Below, piece after piece: positions 33,379 through 43,543 of a DNA stretch of 64,000 nucleotides. Made by a program: the position numbers and the translations under genes. The stretch is taken from the NCBI GenBank assembly GCA_949358305.1, contig OX442316.1, forward strand, positions 12,834,001 through 12,898,000, written 5' to 3'. Origin of the DNA: Strigamia acuminata (Eukaryota; Arthropoda; Chilopoda; Geophilomorpha; Linotaeniidae). The notes under the pieces were generated by a model, which saw only the letters and a program-made list of their open reading frames with translations, was not told the DNA's origin and made no database searches. Each line of letters starts with the position of its first letter. Position 1 is the first letter of the stretch.

Positions 33379-34416
33379 GGCAAGCGTTAATTCCACAGAA
33401 ATTCTGTGGAAATAACCACATGTTATTTCCACAGAATTTCTGGGGAATTAACCACGTGTTATTTCCACAGAATTTCTGTGGAAATATCTGTGTGTTATAT
33501 CCACAGAATTTCTGTGTGTTATTTCTACAGAATTTCTGTGGAAATATCTGTGTGTTATTTCCACAGAATTTCTGTGTATTATTTCCACAGAATTTCTGTG
33601 GAAATATCTGTGTGTTATTTCCACAGAAATTCTAGAGAGATTATGTAAAAATTAAAAAATAAAAAAAAAAATTATTTAACGAATTTAATAGATAGCACCT
33701 ACACGATCTGCATACGTGCAGATTTTCTGTGGAATTTACATGGGTATTTCTGTGGAAATATCTGTAATTTCCACAAAAAGCCTATGTAAATTCCGAATAA
33801 ATATAATTACTTTTATCTATTTATTAAGAGTTAAATTTTTAGAAACTTTTATTTTAATTATTTTAAACTGATAATCTGCAAAGTACGCTATTATAATTCA
33901 ATTAGTGGCACTGGTTTCTTGCACCGATATTCACAATACCACATCCCTATTGGATGTTGTGCTCTGCACGTATGCAGATCCTTTAGGTGCTACGCAGCCA
34001 AAGCTACGGCATTTGTCAATGATATATTTCTTAATGTATTAAATTCATTACAGTGTAAGCTCCGTAGACCGGACAGGGGACTGGTCCCAGAAAGTTGTCC
34101 GAACTAAAAGGCTGTCCGGATGGGAGAGGGGATTTAGTATTGCTGGGTATAGGTTGGGACCAAATCAAGACCTCCAAACTGTCCGGTCCACACAGCTATC
34201 CGGACGGTGCTATGTCCGGTTTACAGAGCTTACACTGTAAATAAAAGTTTTTTTAATTTTTTCATCATCTCTATAGAATTTCTGTGGAAATAACATACAG
34301 ATACTCGGCATTTACACAGAAATTCTGTGGAAATAACCACGTGTTAATTCCACAGAAATTCTGTGGAAATAACACGTGGTTATTTCCACAGAATTTCTGT
34401 GGGTTTAACCACTCCG
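33379..34416. mobile_element. MULE-type MITE, copy 2
   Basis: This copy is almost identical to 3006-4043, including the nested TA-flanked MITE (34051-34237). The left flank ends TTTATTTTA within the dystroglycan exon. The right flank begins ATGTATATT within the interspersed repeat family. These are the TSD partners of the opposite flanks of copy 1. Confidence 0.85.
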
Positions 34417-34735
34417 ATGTATATTTTGAACATGAAGAAAATTCATTTCCCATCTGGATGTGGTGTAACTGTTGTGTTGACTGAGGACTAAATTGCTGCT
34501 AATGGCGCCTGCTTTCTGTTCAAAATAAAAATAAAAATAAAAATATTCAGCTGTAAATAACAGTTTTGGAAAATTTATAAGAGTATAAATACTTCAAAAT
34601 GAGTAAATTGTATTTCCCACCTCGAAATTATTGGATGGCTGAAGATTAATTCCAAATGTACCGACCAATGGTTGCTGCTGTCGTTGCCCTCACGTCAGCT
34701 CACGTCGCACTCTTCTTCTTCCCACAATCCAATAG
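34417..34735 (+). repeat. Fragment of the 1-3 kb repeat family, continuing copy 1's left flank
   Basis: The sequence from atgtatattttgaac to cccacaatccaat matches 2397-2713 and is the direct continuation of the sequence that breaks off at 3005. It ends abruptly at about 34733, where similarity to the family stops. Confidence 0.8.
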
Positions 34736-35113
34736 TATATTTTCTAATTTTTGTAAATTGTGTTTCTTAAGTTTCCTAGGTCCTTGTTAAGAACTCTCAT
34801 TATTTGTTATGTACTGCGCACAAACCAATTACAATTACCACCAACAATGGTTACCCTATTGTAAGTTACTAGGCAGTGAGTCGCCTAGCAACACCTTTGC
34901 TTTTTCAATAAATAGTCAGTCGACAACCCGAAATCAACCAGAGCAGTTTGATCACACATTCCACCAGGCCTTTGAGGCCTAGCACGAATGTCCTCATGAC
35001 GATTGCATTCGTGCAATCTGTCCATCTGAGATACACCGGTAATATTATTAAAAACGAATTTTAATTCCCCGACATGTATCAGATTTGAAACAATCTCACA
35101 ACATTACGTTACA
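34736..35113. mobile_element. Possible solo LTR
   Basis: A single-copy stretch with LTR-like composition: TGT start candidates near 34785 or 34805, a TATA-like caataaatag followed by tcagtc (arthropod initiator-like) near 34910, and ACA ends near 35103-35113. I found no flanking duplication, so this remains a guess. Confidence 0.25.
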
Positions 35114-35175
35114 TAAATAAATAAATAAAAACTATATCATATATGAAAATATACATATAAACGCGAAAAATACCA

Positions 35176-36024
35176 CTAATGGTTTACATTTGAATAAATT
35201 ATGAATGTGCTAACACCATTTTCACCATCAGTCGCCGCACAATCATTTGCAAGCACAAACTGAACCCCAGGATCGACACTACTTTTCTTTTGGCGTTTTT
35301 CTTTCACAAAAATCTCTTCATTTTTTAAATTGTAACTAGCCGCTATGTTTATCACGTCACGGCGATTGAGCAAATGAATCCGCTCAATTTGCGAATCCAT
35401 GTTGTTTTTCACATCATCCAATATTTGAGTAATTGAAACATTCTGCGCGAGTTTTTCGGCGATTGATTTCTTTTCATCGGCAGTTATTCGCATTCTTGCC
35501 ACATCCATAGTGTGTCCAGAATGAGTTTTGACATAACTCACTTCGACCGAGCTATTTGTAAACACTTTAGCTTTCATTCGAGCGGGACACGCTGCGTTGA
35601 TTTTATTACTGCCCAGACTTTTGATGTTGCGCTGTCCTTTGCTGTTTGATTTAAATGTTCCACTTCGATTGCAGTAATAAGTGATGAATTTAATCAAATT
35701 TCGTTCGACAGTCATCGTTTTCTTGATGAACACGGCCTTAGATGTTTTTTCTTCATTTTTCTTCCATTCTTCAAATTCTTCTACGTTTTTAAAATGTAGT
35801 GTTTCCTCTTCGATTTGAATATTGTGTGAGCTCTGCAGATGGACCTGTAATTCTTCAAGATTTTTGCCAATGTTGTCCGCGCATAATGGACAGATTTGGG
35901 TATTTGCGTTTTTAAATTCCACTTGTTTTTTGTGTATCTTTTCTAAATGTCTCTTCAAGTGATAGCGCCGTGAGAATGATTTTTCACAAAACTGGCATTT
36001 GTGTTCCTTTTCTTTACTTGCCAT
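35176..36024 (-). CDS. C2H2 zinc-finger protein related to the N-terminal part of MULE transposases
   Basis: A single coding exon of 282 codons. The ATG at 36024 follows a 3' splice site (aatttag at about 36026), and a 5' leader exon ends CAG/GTATGT at about 36090. Two C2H2 fingers lead (CQFCEKSF...HLKRHLEKIH and CPLCADN...HLQSSH). Next is a region with YYCNRSG, GQRNIKSLGS, CPARMKAK, THSGHT and IHLLNRRDVINI, a pattern I associate with the zinc-binding N-terminal half of Mutator-like transposases. No catalytic DDE region follows before the stop. It could be a domesticated, truncated or regulatory derivative of a MULE. The window also holds MULE MITEs. The function is not known. Confidence 0.65.
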   Translation of the reverse strand: MASKEKEHKCQFCEKSFSRRYHLKRHLEKIHKKQVEFKNANTQICPLCADNIGKNLEELQVHLQSSHNIQIEEETLHFKNVEEFEEWKKNEEKTSKAVFIKKTMTVERNLIKFITYYCNRSGTFKSNSKGQRNIKSLGSNKINAACPARMKAKVFTNSSVEVSYVKTHSGHTMDVARMRITADEKKSIAEKLAQNVSITQILDDVKNNMDSQIERIHLLNRRDVINIAASYNLKNEEIFVKEKRQKKSSVDPGVQFVLANDCAATDGENGVSTFIIYSNVNH

Positions 36025-36307
36025 TCTAAATTGAAGAAATAAAAATAAAATTGGATTAATCGGAATGCTTTTAACACCGCAAAACACATACCTGGGATAT
36101 TATTTGCTCGATTACTCACTCCATTCTTTTGTTTTGCTGTAGTTCGCAGTGTGCACATGCGCAAACGCAATACTTCTTGCAGTTTTAATCCTTATTATCG
36201 CATCCAAATGATTATTGAAAATAAAAATAATGGATAAATTAGATATACAATTAATTAAAAATTGTCATTAAAAATAAAATCGATTTAAAATCGATAAAAG
36301 TTTTCTG

Positions 36308-37791
36308 ATGGAATGGCATAACCAGCCGATTAAAAATTATTATCAGTTTAGGGTTCAGGGTTCTGCAATGATTTCTATGGCTCGATTGAAATTGCGACCC
36401 ATCGCACAACGATTACGCAAAGAATTAATCAGAAATACAAGGTATACGTATTTGCTGATTAAAAATAAAATTAAAATTTTTTCTGTTTTTTTTTTTTAGA
36501 TCTAAAATGATGGATTCTCGTGATCATATTACAGTTACGGCTACTCATAACCGCCAAGATGTAGGGTAACTTATTTGAAAATCATGAAAAATTGAATTTT
36601 GATTTAAAAAAAAATTAACATAATCATTTTTTAAAAATTCTTTCTATAGTTAATTTGCCCAGCAGTTGTTACTAACGTCAGTCAATTATCTCAAACAGTT
36701 CGCGGCGTAACCATAAAAGTCGAAAATCCTCAATTTTATTTTAAAGCCGGGCAATGGTAACTTGGAATTTGTAAAACTTTTAAGCGTATATTAACTATTT
36801 AAACACATTTTATTTTCTAGGCTCGATGTTATTATACCCGGTGTTTCGGAAATAGGCGGGTTTTCAATTAGTTCAAGTCCGTGTAAATTAGGGAAATTAA
36901 GAGAAATTGACTTGGCAGTTAAATACGCGAAAAAAGCACCGGCACATTGGTTTCACACTGAAGTAATAGCGCAGTATAATTAAATTTTAAATTTGTTTTT
37001 AAAATTTTTTCTTTTAAATTTCAGTGTCGAGTTGGGAGCACGCTCGACGTTCGTGCTGGTGGAGATTTTTATCTCGAAATTAGTCACAATAAGAGTGATA
37101 ATATTTTATTAATTGGAGGTGGTGTTGGAATTAATCCACTGGCATCTATTTTACAATATTGTGCCGACTTAAACCGTGCTCGAGACCCTATTTCGCCCCA
37201 AAAAGTTCTACTTATGTATAGTGCCTGTAAGGAGGACGAACTACTATTTAGAGTGTGTAGCATAAACGCTTTGATTATACAATTTGTAGCATATTAATTT
37301 TTCAGGATAAATTTATGGCCTTATCGAAAGAATTGCCTGCTGTGCAGTGCAAATATTTCATCACTCGTGAGACGTCTCACGATTCTAACTTATCACCAGA
37401 AAGTATGAAAAAATGAAAATATTATATTGGTAGGCGCATTTACAAAGTAATTTAGACTAAACAGCTTTTTAAAACTGCTTGCATCGATCAATGGCAGTCG
37501 ATTTAGTTTGGTTTTATTATAATTACACGATATTTAAACAACAAAACACGAACTGCGAGTTAAACATGACTTTATGACTGCGCCCCTTGTGTGAAATTAA
37601 TTGTTAATTTATTTTCTAAAACTTTAGATTCACGAATAACAACAAAGCATATTGAAGACGCTTTAACGTGGCTCGGAAAAGACGTGACGTGTTACATATG
37701 TGGACCATTAGCTATGATTAATGATATGGTTTCAATTTTGGAAGGGTTAAATCTTTCCAAGGATAAATTGAAGTATGAAAAATGGTACTAG
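36308..37791 (+). CDS. OXNAD1: Oxidoreductase NAD-binding domain-containing protein 1
   Basis: A member of the ferredoxin-NADP reductase-like flavoprotein superfamily with unknown substrate; mitochondrial in known orthologues. Exons: 36308-36441, 36500-36560, 36650-36756, 36821-36962, 37025-37252, 37306-37402 and 37628-37791. All phases agree when the donor GTAGGG at 36561 is used. The FAD-binding domain contains FKAGQW and GGFSISSSP. The NAD-binding domain has LLIGGGVGINPL, and near the C-terminus CYICGPLAM with a final EKWY, the expected family ending. An in-frame ATG at 36368 is an alternative start. The gene is intact. It is followed by an AATAAA at about 37838. Confidence 0.94.
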
Positions 37792-37920
37792 AATGAAGTC
37801 ACCAATAAATTAAAATGTAGTTGAAATTATAAGACGAAATAAAGAATGAAATAAAAAGTAAAAACGTTATATTTATTTTATGAGGTTTGTTTATTTTTAA
37901 ATTGCCCACTCCATCATAAA

Positions 37921-37950
37921 GTCACGTGAGACTGAATATCGCGAGATTCT
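37921..37950. promoter_or_regulatory. Candidate promoter motifs upstream of MINDY3
   Basis: A palindromic E-box GTCACGTGAG (37921-37930) and a TATCGCGAGATT block (37937-37948) lie about 100-130 bp before the MINDY3 start codon. The second resembles the TCTCGCGAGA element of housekeeping promoters. Position and motif are seen; activity is inferred. Confidence 0.4.
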
Positions 37951-38047
37951 GCGAGATGCATTGAATCCTTTGAATGTTTTGACAATGGCGACCGATAAGT
38001 GTTGACATCAAAGCTTTCAGAATAATTGTCATTCAAATTGTAATAAA

Positions 38048-39978
38048 ATGGCTGAAAAACACGTATACAAAGACGGCCCGATATCACCGAGTTTATTTAA
38101 CGAACTGAATCGACTCGTGTGGGGACCAAATCTAAAGGAAGATGTGTTTCGAAGATGGTCACAAGGTATGCTCACTTTGACCAATTCAATTTTACACGTT
38201 TTTTAATTTAATTTCATTTAGGATTTGTATTCAGTGAAGACGAGCCTACTGCTTTGGTGCAATTCGAAGGCGGACCATGTGCAATTATCGCCCCATTACA
38301 AGGCTTTCTCCTCAAATACGCCATTTTTAAATATGGTGATGTGAATTGGAGATTCGTGTCGAGTAAAAAGCGAAAAATTGACGAATTTCGTGATGGAATT
38401 TTGAATTTGTTTTGTTTTTTCAGCGTACGAAGCGAGTTTGTTTCTCATTCATGCTATGACCGAAATCATACAACAATGTAGCAGTAAATCATATTTCGTG
38501 GCTTACATGCCCAACTCCGCCCCTGATCTGAAACTGACCGACGATGACGAAAGTTCGGGCTCCAGCTACAATAACCAGGACGATATTCCCAAATCGGAAG
38601 AAGAAAATTTTCGATCTAACTTGAGGTTAGCTAGAGTTGAGGGGTTGGAAGAGGTTGATTCGATATATCGTACAACGATGAATGTTTTGGATCAACAGTT
38701 TGGAGTTTTAGCATTTTTGTATTCCGTTTTGTTAACTAAGGGAATTTCTCAAGTTAAAAACGAAATGGAGGATCCCAACGAGCCATTAATTGATGGTACT
38801 TACGGCCATGGCAGGTAAAATTTATTTTAATTTTAATTTTAATTTTGAAATTTTATTTTTATAATTTTTAAAAATTGCAGCCAGTCTTTAATTAATTTAA
38901 TGTTGACCGGTAAAGCTTGTTCTAATGTGTGGGACAACGATAAAGACATTTCAGGCTTAAGTGAGTGTTTTAATATAATTTGCTTTAATTTTTTAATTAT
39001 TATTTGTGTAATATTTATTGATATATATATATTTTTTAGAATTACGAGGCATTTCTACTCAATCTTCGGTCGGTTTTTTAACACTTTTGGAGCATCTCAG
39101 ATATTGTGAAGTAATTTCAGAGATTTAGAACAAAAAAAATATGGAGAAATTGTTTTATTAATTAATTTAATTATTTATTTAATTTTTCTGTAGGTTGGTT
39201 GGTTTTTGAAATGTCCAGAATATCCAATTTGGGTTATTGGAAGTGAAACTCACTTAACAGTATTGTTTACAAAAGTATTAATAAATTAATTGAATAAATT
39301 TAAGATCCACAATGTTAATTTTTATTTAATTTAAATTAGGAACGAGGTCTGTGTAGTCCCGAGACTCCCGAAGCAGCTGCTCGAAGAATTTTCAAGAGTT
39401 ACGATCCAGAAGGTAAAAAAAAAAAATTTAAAAAATTCGAATTTCAGTAATTTTAAATGAAATTAATTTGTATTTTTCGTCACTAGGCAACAACTTCATC
39501 TCGACCATCTTATTAGGTGATGTTTTGTGCGCGTTGGATTTAGTTGCCGATACCGAATAGTCAGTGGAAAATAAACCTAACAAAGAAATTTGATTTGAAA
39601 TTAACGTGTTTTTAATAGCGTGGAAGTAATGAAACAAAAACTGGACAGCGAAGGATTGGGCATCATCCTGTTGAATACATTCATGGAAGAATTCTACCCG
39701 GATGAAGGACGTTCGACCGTGCCCGAGAAATTCATTCTGTATCACTACAACGGATTGAAACGATCATGCCCGAGTGGAAAAGTAATTTTCAAATTGGATA
39801 TTTAATCATCTTGCTCATGTTTTTGTTGCAGGTGAAGTTCGCCGAGGGTAACGCGACAATTTACGAAGAAGATATGAAGTGCGTGGCCGATGCAACACCC
39901 GTTTTGACATGTCTCCAGACAAAATGGCCGTCTATAGAAGTCCATTGGTCGTCCGATGTTGCTCCTTCAATAATTTAG
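38048..39978 (+). CDS. MINDY3: MINDY-3 deubiquitinase (FAM188A type)
   Basis: MINDY enzymes trim K48-linked polyubiquitin. Exons: 38048-38165, 38222-38362, 38424-38814, 38881-38960, 39040-39110, 39194-39274, 39340-39412, 39487-39559, 39619-39781 and 39832-39978. All phases are consistent. The catalytic cysteine lies in QFEGGPCAIIAP. The conserved core includes QQFGVLAFLYSVLLTKGI, EPLIDGTYGHG, QSLINLMLTGKA, and PIWVIGSETHLTVLF with the catalytic histidine. The C-terminal part has EGLGIILLNTFM, VYHYNG-like YHYNGLKRS, and CLQTKWPSIEVHW near the stop. Length and order match animal MINDY3. A poly(A) signal follows at about 40000. The gene is intact. Confidence 0.96.
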
Positions 39979-40514
39979 CATTTTCACTACATTTATTCAA
40001 TAAAATAAAATGAAATATTGTGTAATTACATTCACTAACTTTTCTGATAGAAAGTTTAGGCTTGATTGCAGTTTTGAGATTAATACGAAGGTTACGAAGA
40101 CGTACAGCGAGTCGGATTTATATATTAGTGTTGGAAACTTTTAAAATGACGTTCTAGGCAGCTGAGCAGCTAAGCTAAATCGTTTTCTAGTGCAGCTTTA
40201 TCTATTTGTTCATCCCTTCGTGTATACCATTTGCCTTCATAATTATTTTTGTGACCGTATTCTGTACAAGATTCGTGTGTGTACTGAAAAGTTCTTGAAG
40301 TCCTTAAAAAAATTTGCAATTATTTGCTACTGTTTTAATAGAATAAAACTGCTGACATTCCTAAAGTAATTTTTTGTTGTTTGATTTTATATAATGAGGG
40401 GCGTTCAAATCTAATGCAGCGTAGCGTGGGAATGGGGCAGCTGTTTTCATACTCATTTGCATCAAAAAGCGTAAAATGATTGATATTGTGTTAAAAAAAA
40501 TTTAATAAAATATT

Positions 40515-40855
40515 TTGATTATAATTTTCATGCGAAAACGGAAAATTGTAGCGATTTTTATGAAGAGTTTTGAATTTAAAGTCGATATTATTCCGTTTGA
40601 TCCAAACTGCGCATGCGCGTTGCGCACGAATCAAATTCAGGCGTCGTTATTTGCTGCCGCTTTATTTAAAAAGTTTTGGGATAACGACGAGATTTCTCGG
40701 GATTTCTGTGGTTTGCTTTGGCTCTTCGGCCTTTATTTCCATTTAAAACTGCATGTTATTAATTTCGAATGGGAAAAAGCCCAATTATTGTATAACCTTG
40801 CTGGATTTTCTCGCTGACTCACTCGAAACTCGTCCAAACGTAAAAGACGAACAAA
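40515..40855. promoter_or_regulatory. Shugoshin upstream region with an NRF1-type site
   Basis: TGCGCATGCGCG at 40608-40619 matches the palindromic binding consensus of NRF1 (erect wing in flies), about 240 bp before the shugoshin ATG. A 100-codon frame across this stretch (40515-40817) has no recognisable similarity and is more likely promoter and leader DNA. 39979-40514 shows no feature. Confidence 0.4.
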
Positions 40856-43209
40856 ATGTCGGGTGTCGTGAAAAAACGAGCCGTACACAAGAAGAAATAT
40901 TTTATTACCACAGTCGATAAAACCCTTCATCGAAGTCGTAAGTACATAAATGATATTTAAATAATGAAACATTAGATTTAATTGAACGTTATTTTGCGTA
41001 TTTTATTAGGAAATTCGTCCGTAATGACTAAAAAATCTCTCCAAAGTAATAACCGTGCACTGGCGAAATGTTTGAGCCAACAAAAGCGAGAGAATAGAAA
41101 TCTGACGGCTGAAATAACTCTATACATCGCCGAACGATTCACATTGAATCAGAGAATTAAACGTTTGGAAGATGAGCGGAAAATTTCATTGGTCGGGAAT
41201 TGGAATCCGTCGCAATTGGTAATTCGACAATTAAAAAAAATTATATCGAGAAAAAAAAGAATTAAAATTTGGAAATTTATTTTTGCAGGAAAAAATAAAA
41301 ACATTGAAAACGATTTTAAATGACGTATCCAGCAATGTTCTGGTCACGGCGCAGTTAATCAACTCCGTTGTGGATTTGTTTCAAGATGTGAATATAAATT
41401 CGTGCAGAACCTCCGAAACTGAAAGAATATCATGTACAAGTATGGAGGACAAACAAATCGTCTCGAATCCTTTAAATCAATTATTCATAAATTCAGAAAC
41501 AGCAGCAAATAAGTATATAAACATTTTTCTTATTTCTTATTTATTAATTCCTATATTTAATAAAAATATTCCGATTTCAGGACTCAATCCAACGACGACA
41601 TATTTGATTTAGAGCTGCAGAAACCCGAGACAAATGACGAGCATAAAACTCCAATTAATGGTGATTTAATATATTTTTCAAACCTTCGAAATTTGAACTA
41701 ACATTTTGCTTTCAGGTCCAAAAGCGGTGTTTGATCTTAGCGCGATTTCCGAAGGATCTGAATTTGGTATACACTTTAAATATCTATTAACTCTCACATT
41801 TTTAAATAAATTTTTGTTTTCAGAAAGCAGACGTAGTTCCGCTCAGAGTCGTTTATCAATCATGAATCATCGACAGTCAAAATCAATCGGCAAATTTGAA
41901 ACGGCGAGACTACACCGATCTCGAGGATCAAGTATTGGGAATGAAATCGATCTTTGCATGACTACGCCGCGATCCGTCGAGACGTTAGAAAAAATTCCAC
42001 GCGACATTTTAGAGGATTTGTCTGAAAAAGAAGGTCGACGCAGTTCGCAGAAACAATGCGCAGATGAAATAATCGAAGCAGATCAATTGTCACCATTTGT
42101 TAAAATAATTAGAATCGACGACCCTATAGAAACGCTGAGAAGAGGCACATTTGTTGTGACCAATTCTTTACAAACTGCCGCTTGGCCTCCTGATGATGCG
42201 TTTGTTTCTACAAGAAAATCATCCAAATCATCCGACAAAAAACAATTATCCGGTGGAGAAAACAAATTAACGCCACCAAACCCTGCTCCAAGCACCGAAC
42301 CTCTGAGCGAATCGAACCAACTTACTAATTACGAAGCGAAAGACATGGATTTGACGGAAGTTCTTCACGTTCCCGTGGAAATTGGAGAGAAATTGGACAA
42401 TCCTAAAGCGCTTAAGACGGTTGTTGTGCCAACGAAAGAGAAAAATGTAAGGAGTCGTTCTAAAAATGCGAGACAATCGGCGGTATTGGACGATGAAGTT
42501 CCAGAAAAAGCAAAGAGAGAGAGAAAAAGGACCAATTCATCAAAACAAACAGATTTGGAGCCACTTGTGGTATTAGAGGATGTAAAACGAAGAGCCACGT
42601 CTGGAAGGAGAACCGCGACGAGGAGTTCATTTGTTTTTGATGAGGATCGTTATGACTGCCTCAATGTTTCGCCGGAAGCGATTGATCCTCATGAGAAATT
42701 TAGTTCTTGGCAAAGCAGACGAAGCTCGATAGCCGATGGGAAATTGAGCGGAAGATCAACGCCTATGGAAACAATTGAAGTTTTGAACGTTATTCAGTAA
42801 ATATAAAAATAAAAATAATTTTTTTTTTTTAATTAATTGAAACTAAACTAATTTTTAATTTTTTTTAAATAGGACTCCGAAGAAGAAGCAAGAAGTGAAA
42901 CCGAAGAAGACTCCGAAGAAACGAGAAGTGAAACCGAAGAAGACTCCGAAGAAGACTCCAAGAGTGTCAGAGGAAAAAGAGAATTTCGAGGTTAATGAGC
43001 GGCCGAGACGAGCTAGAAAGAACGTCGATTACAAATTACCATCTCTAACGGCGTAAATATAATAAAGTTTATTAAAAAATAATTTTGGTTACATTAAATA
43101 ATTAATTTTCAGGAAAATTAGACGCGATACAGACGGAAGTGTGATAATTACTGAGAGAGTAAGTGACTTGTTTGGAACGGAAGCTGATTCATTATCGTTT
43201 ACAGATTAA
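40856..43209 (+). CDS. SGO1: Shugoshin-family centromere cohesion protector
   Basis: Shugoshin recruits PP2A to centromeres and protects cohesin. Exons: 40856-40937, 41010-41218, 41289-41512, 41581-41660, 41716-41766, 41824-42796, 42873-43052 and 43113-43209. All phases agree. The N-terminal part is a coiled coil with the family pattern SLQSNNRALAKCLSQQKREN. The middle is long, charged and low in conservation (RRSSAQSRLS, RSKNARQSA). Exon 7 encodes five near-repeats of a PKKTPKK/REVKPKK type. The C-terminal basic SGO motif is PRRARKNVDYKLPSL then AKIRRDTDGS. Such proteins diverge fast, so assignment rests on the two terminal motifs. Confidence 0.85.
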
Positions 43210-43543
43210 GATTTTTGGAAATTTTTGGGATTTTTTTTTTTAATTTTTAAATCTTTCGACGATTAGATTCCGAAATTTGACCGATTAGACGGAGATTTGT
43301 GAGACGGGTTTCATAAATTTTATTTTTTTATTCTTATAAATAACAATGAATTGTGTAATGATGATAATACCAAACATTTATATTTTTTTCTTTTTAAAAA
43401 TGAATACTGTTAATAGTGTGTTAATTGCAGTATTTAACATAACATTAATGACACGAAATAAATTGATAACATCAATGGATCACAAAAAGCGCATATTTTC
43501 ACAAACAATGAATTTTTTTTTCTCAAAAAAATTAATATTTTAT

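Noticed and set aside
33370-34420. MULE element spliced out of dystroglycan via the GC-donor-like AG/GCAAGC at its left edge and the TTTATTTTAAG acceptor formed by the TSD
   Set aside because: The join would lose one nucleotide and shift the frame, and in this window the needed acceptor is at 4053, upstream of the donor.
40515-40817. 100-codon frame upstream of shugoshin as a separate gene
   Set aside because: There is no similarity that I recognise, it lies directly in the promoter/leader position, and it overlaps the NRF1-type site.
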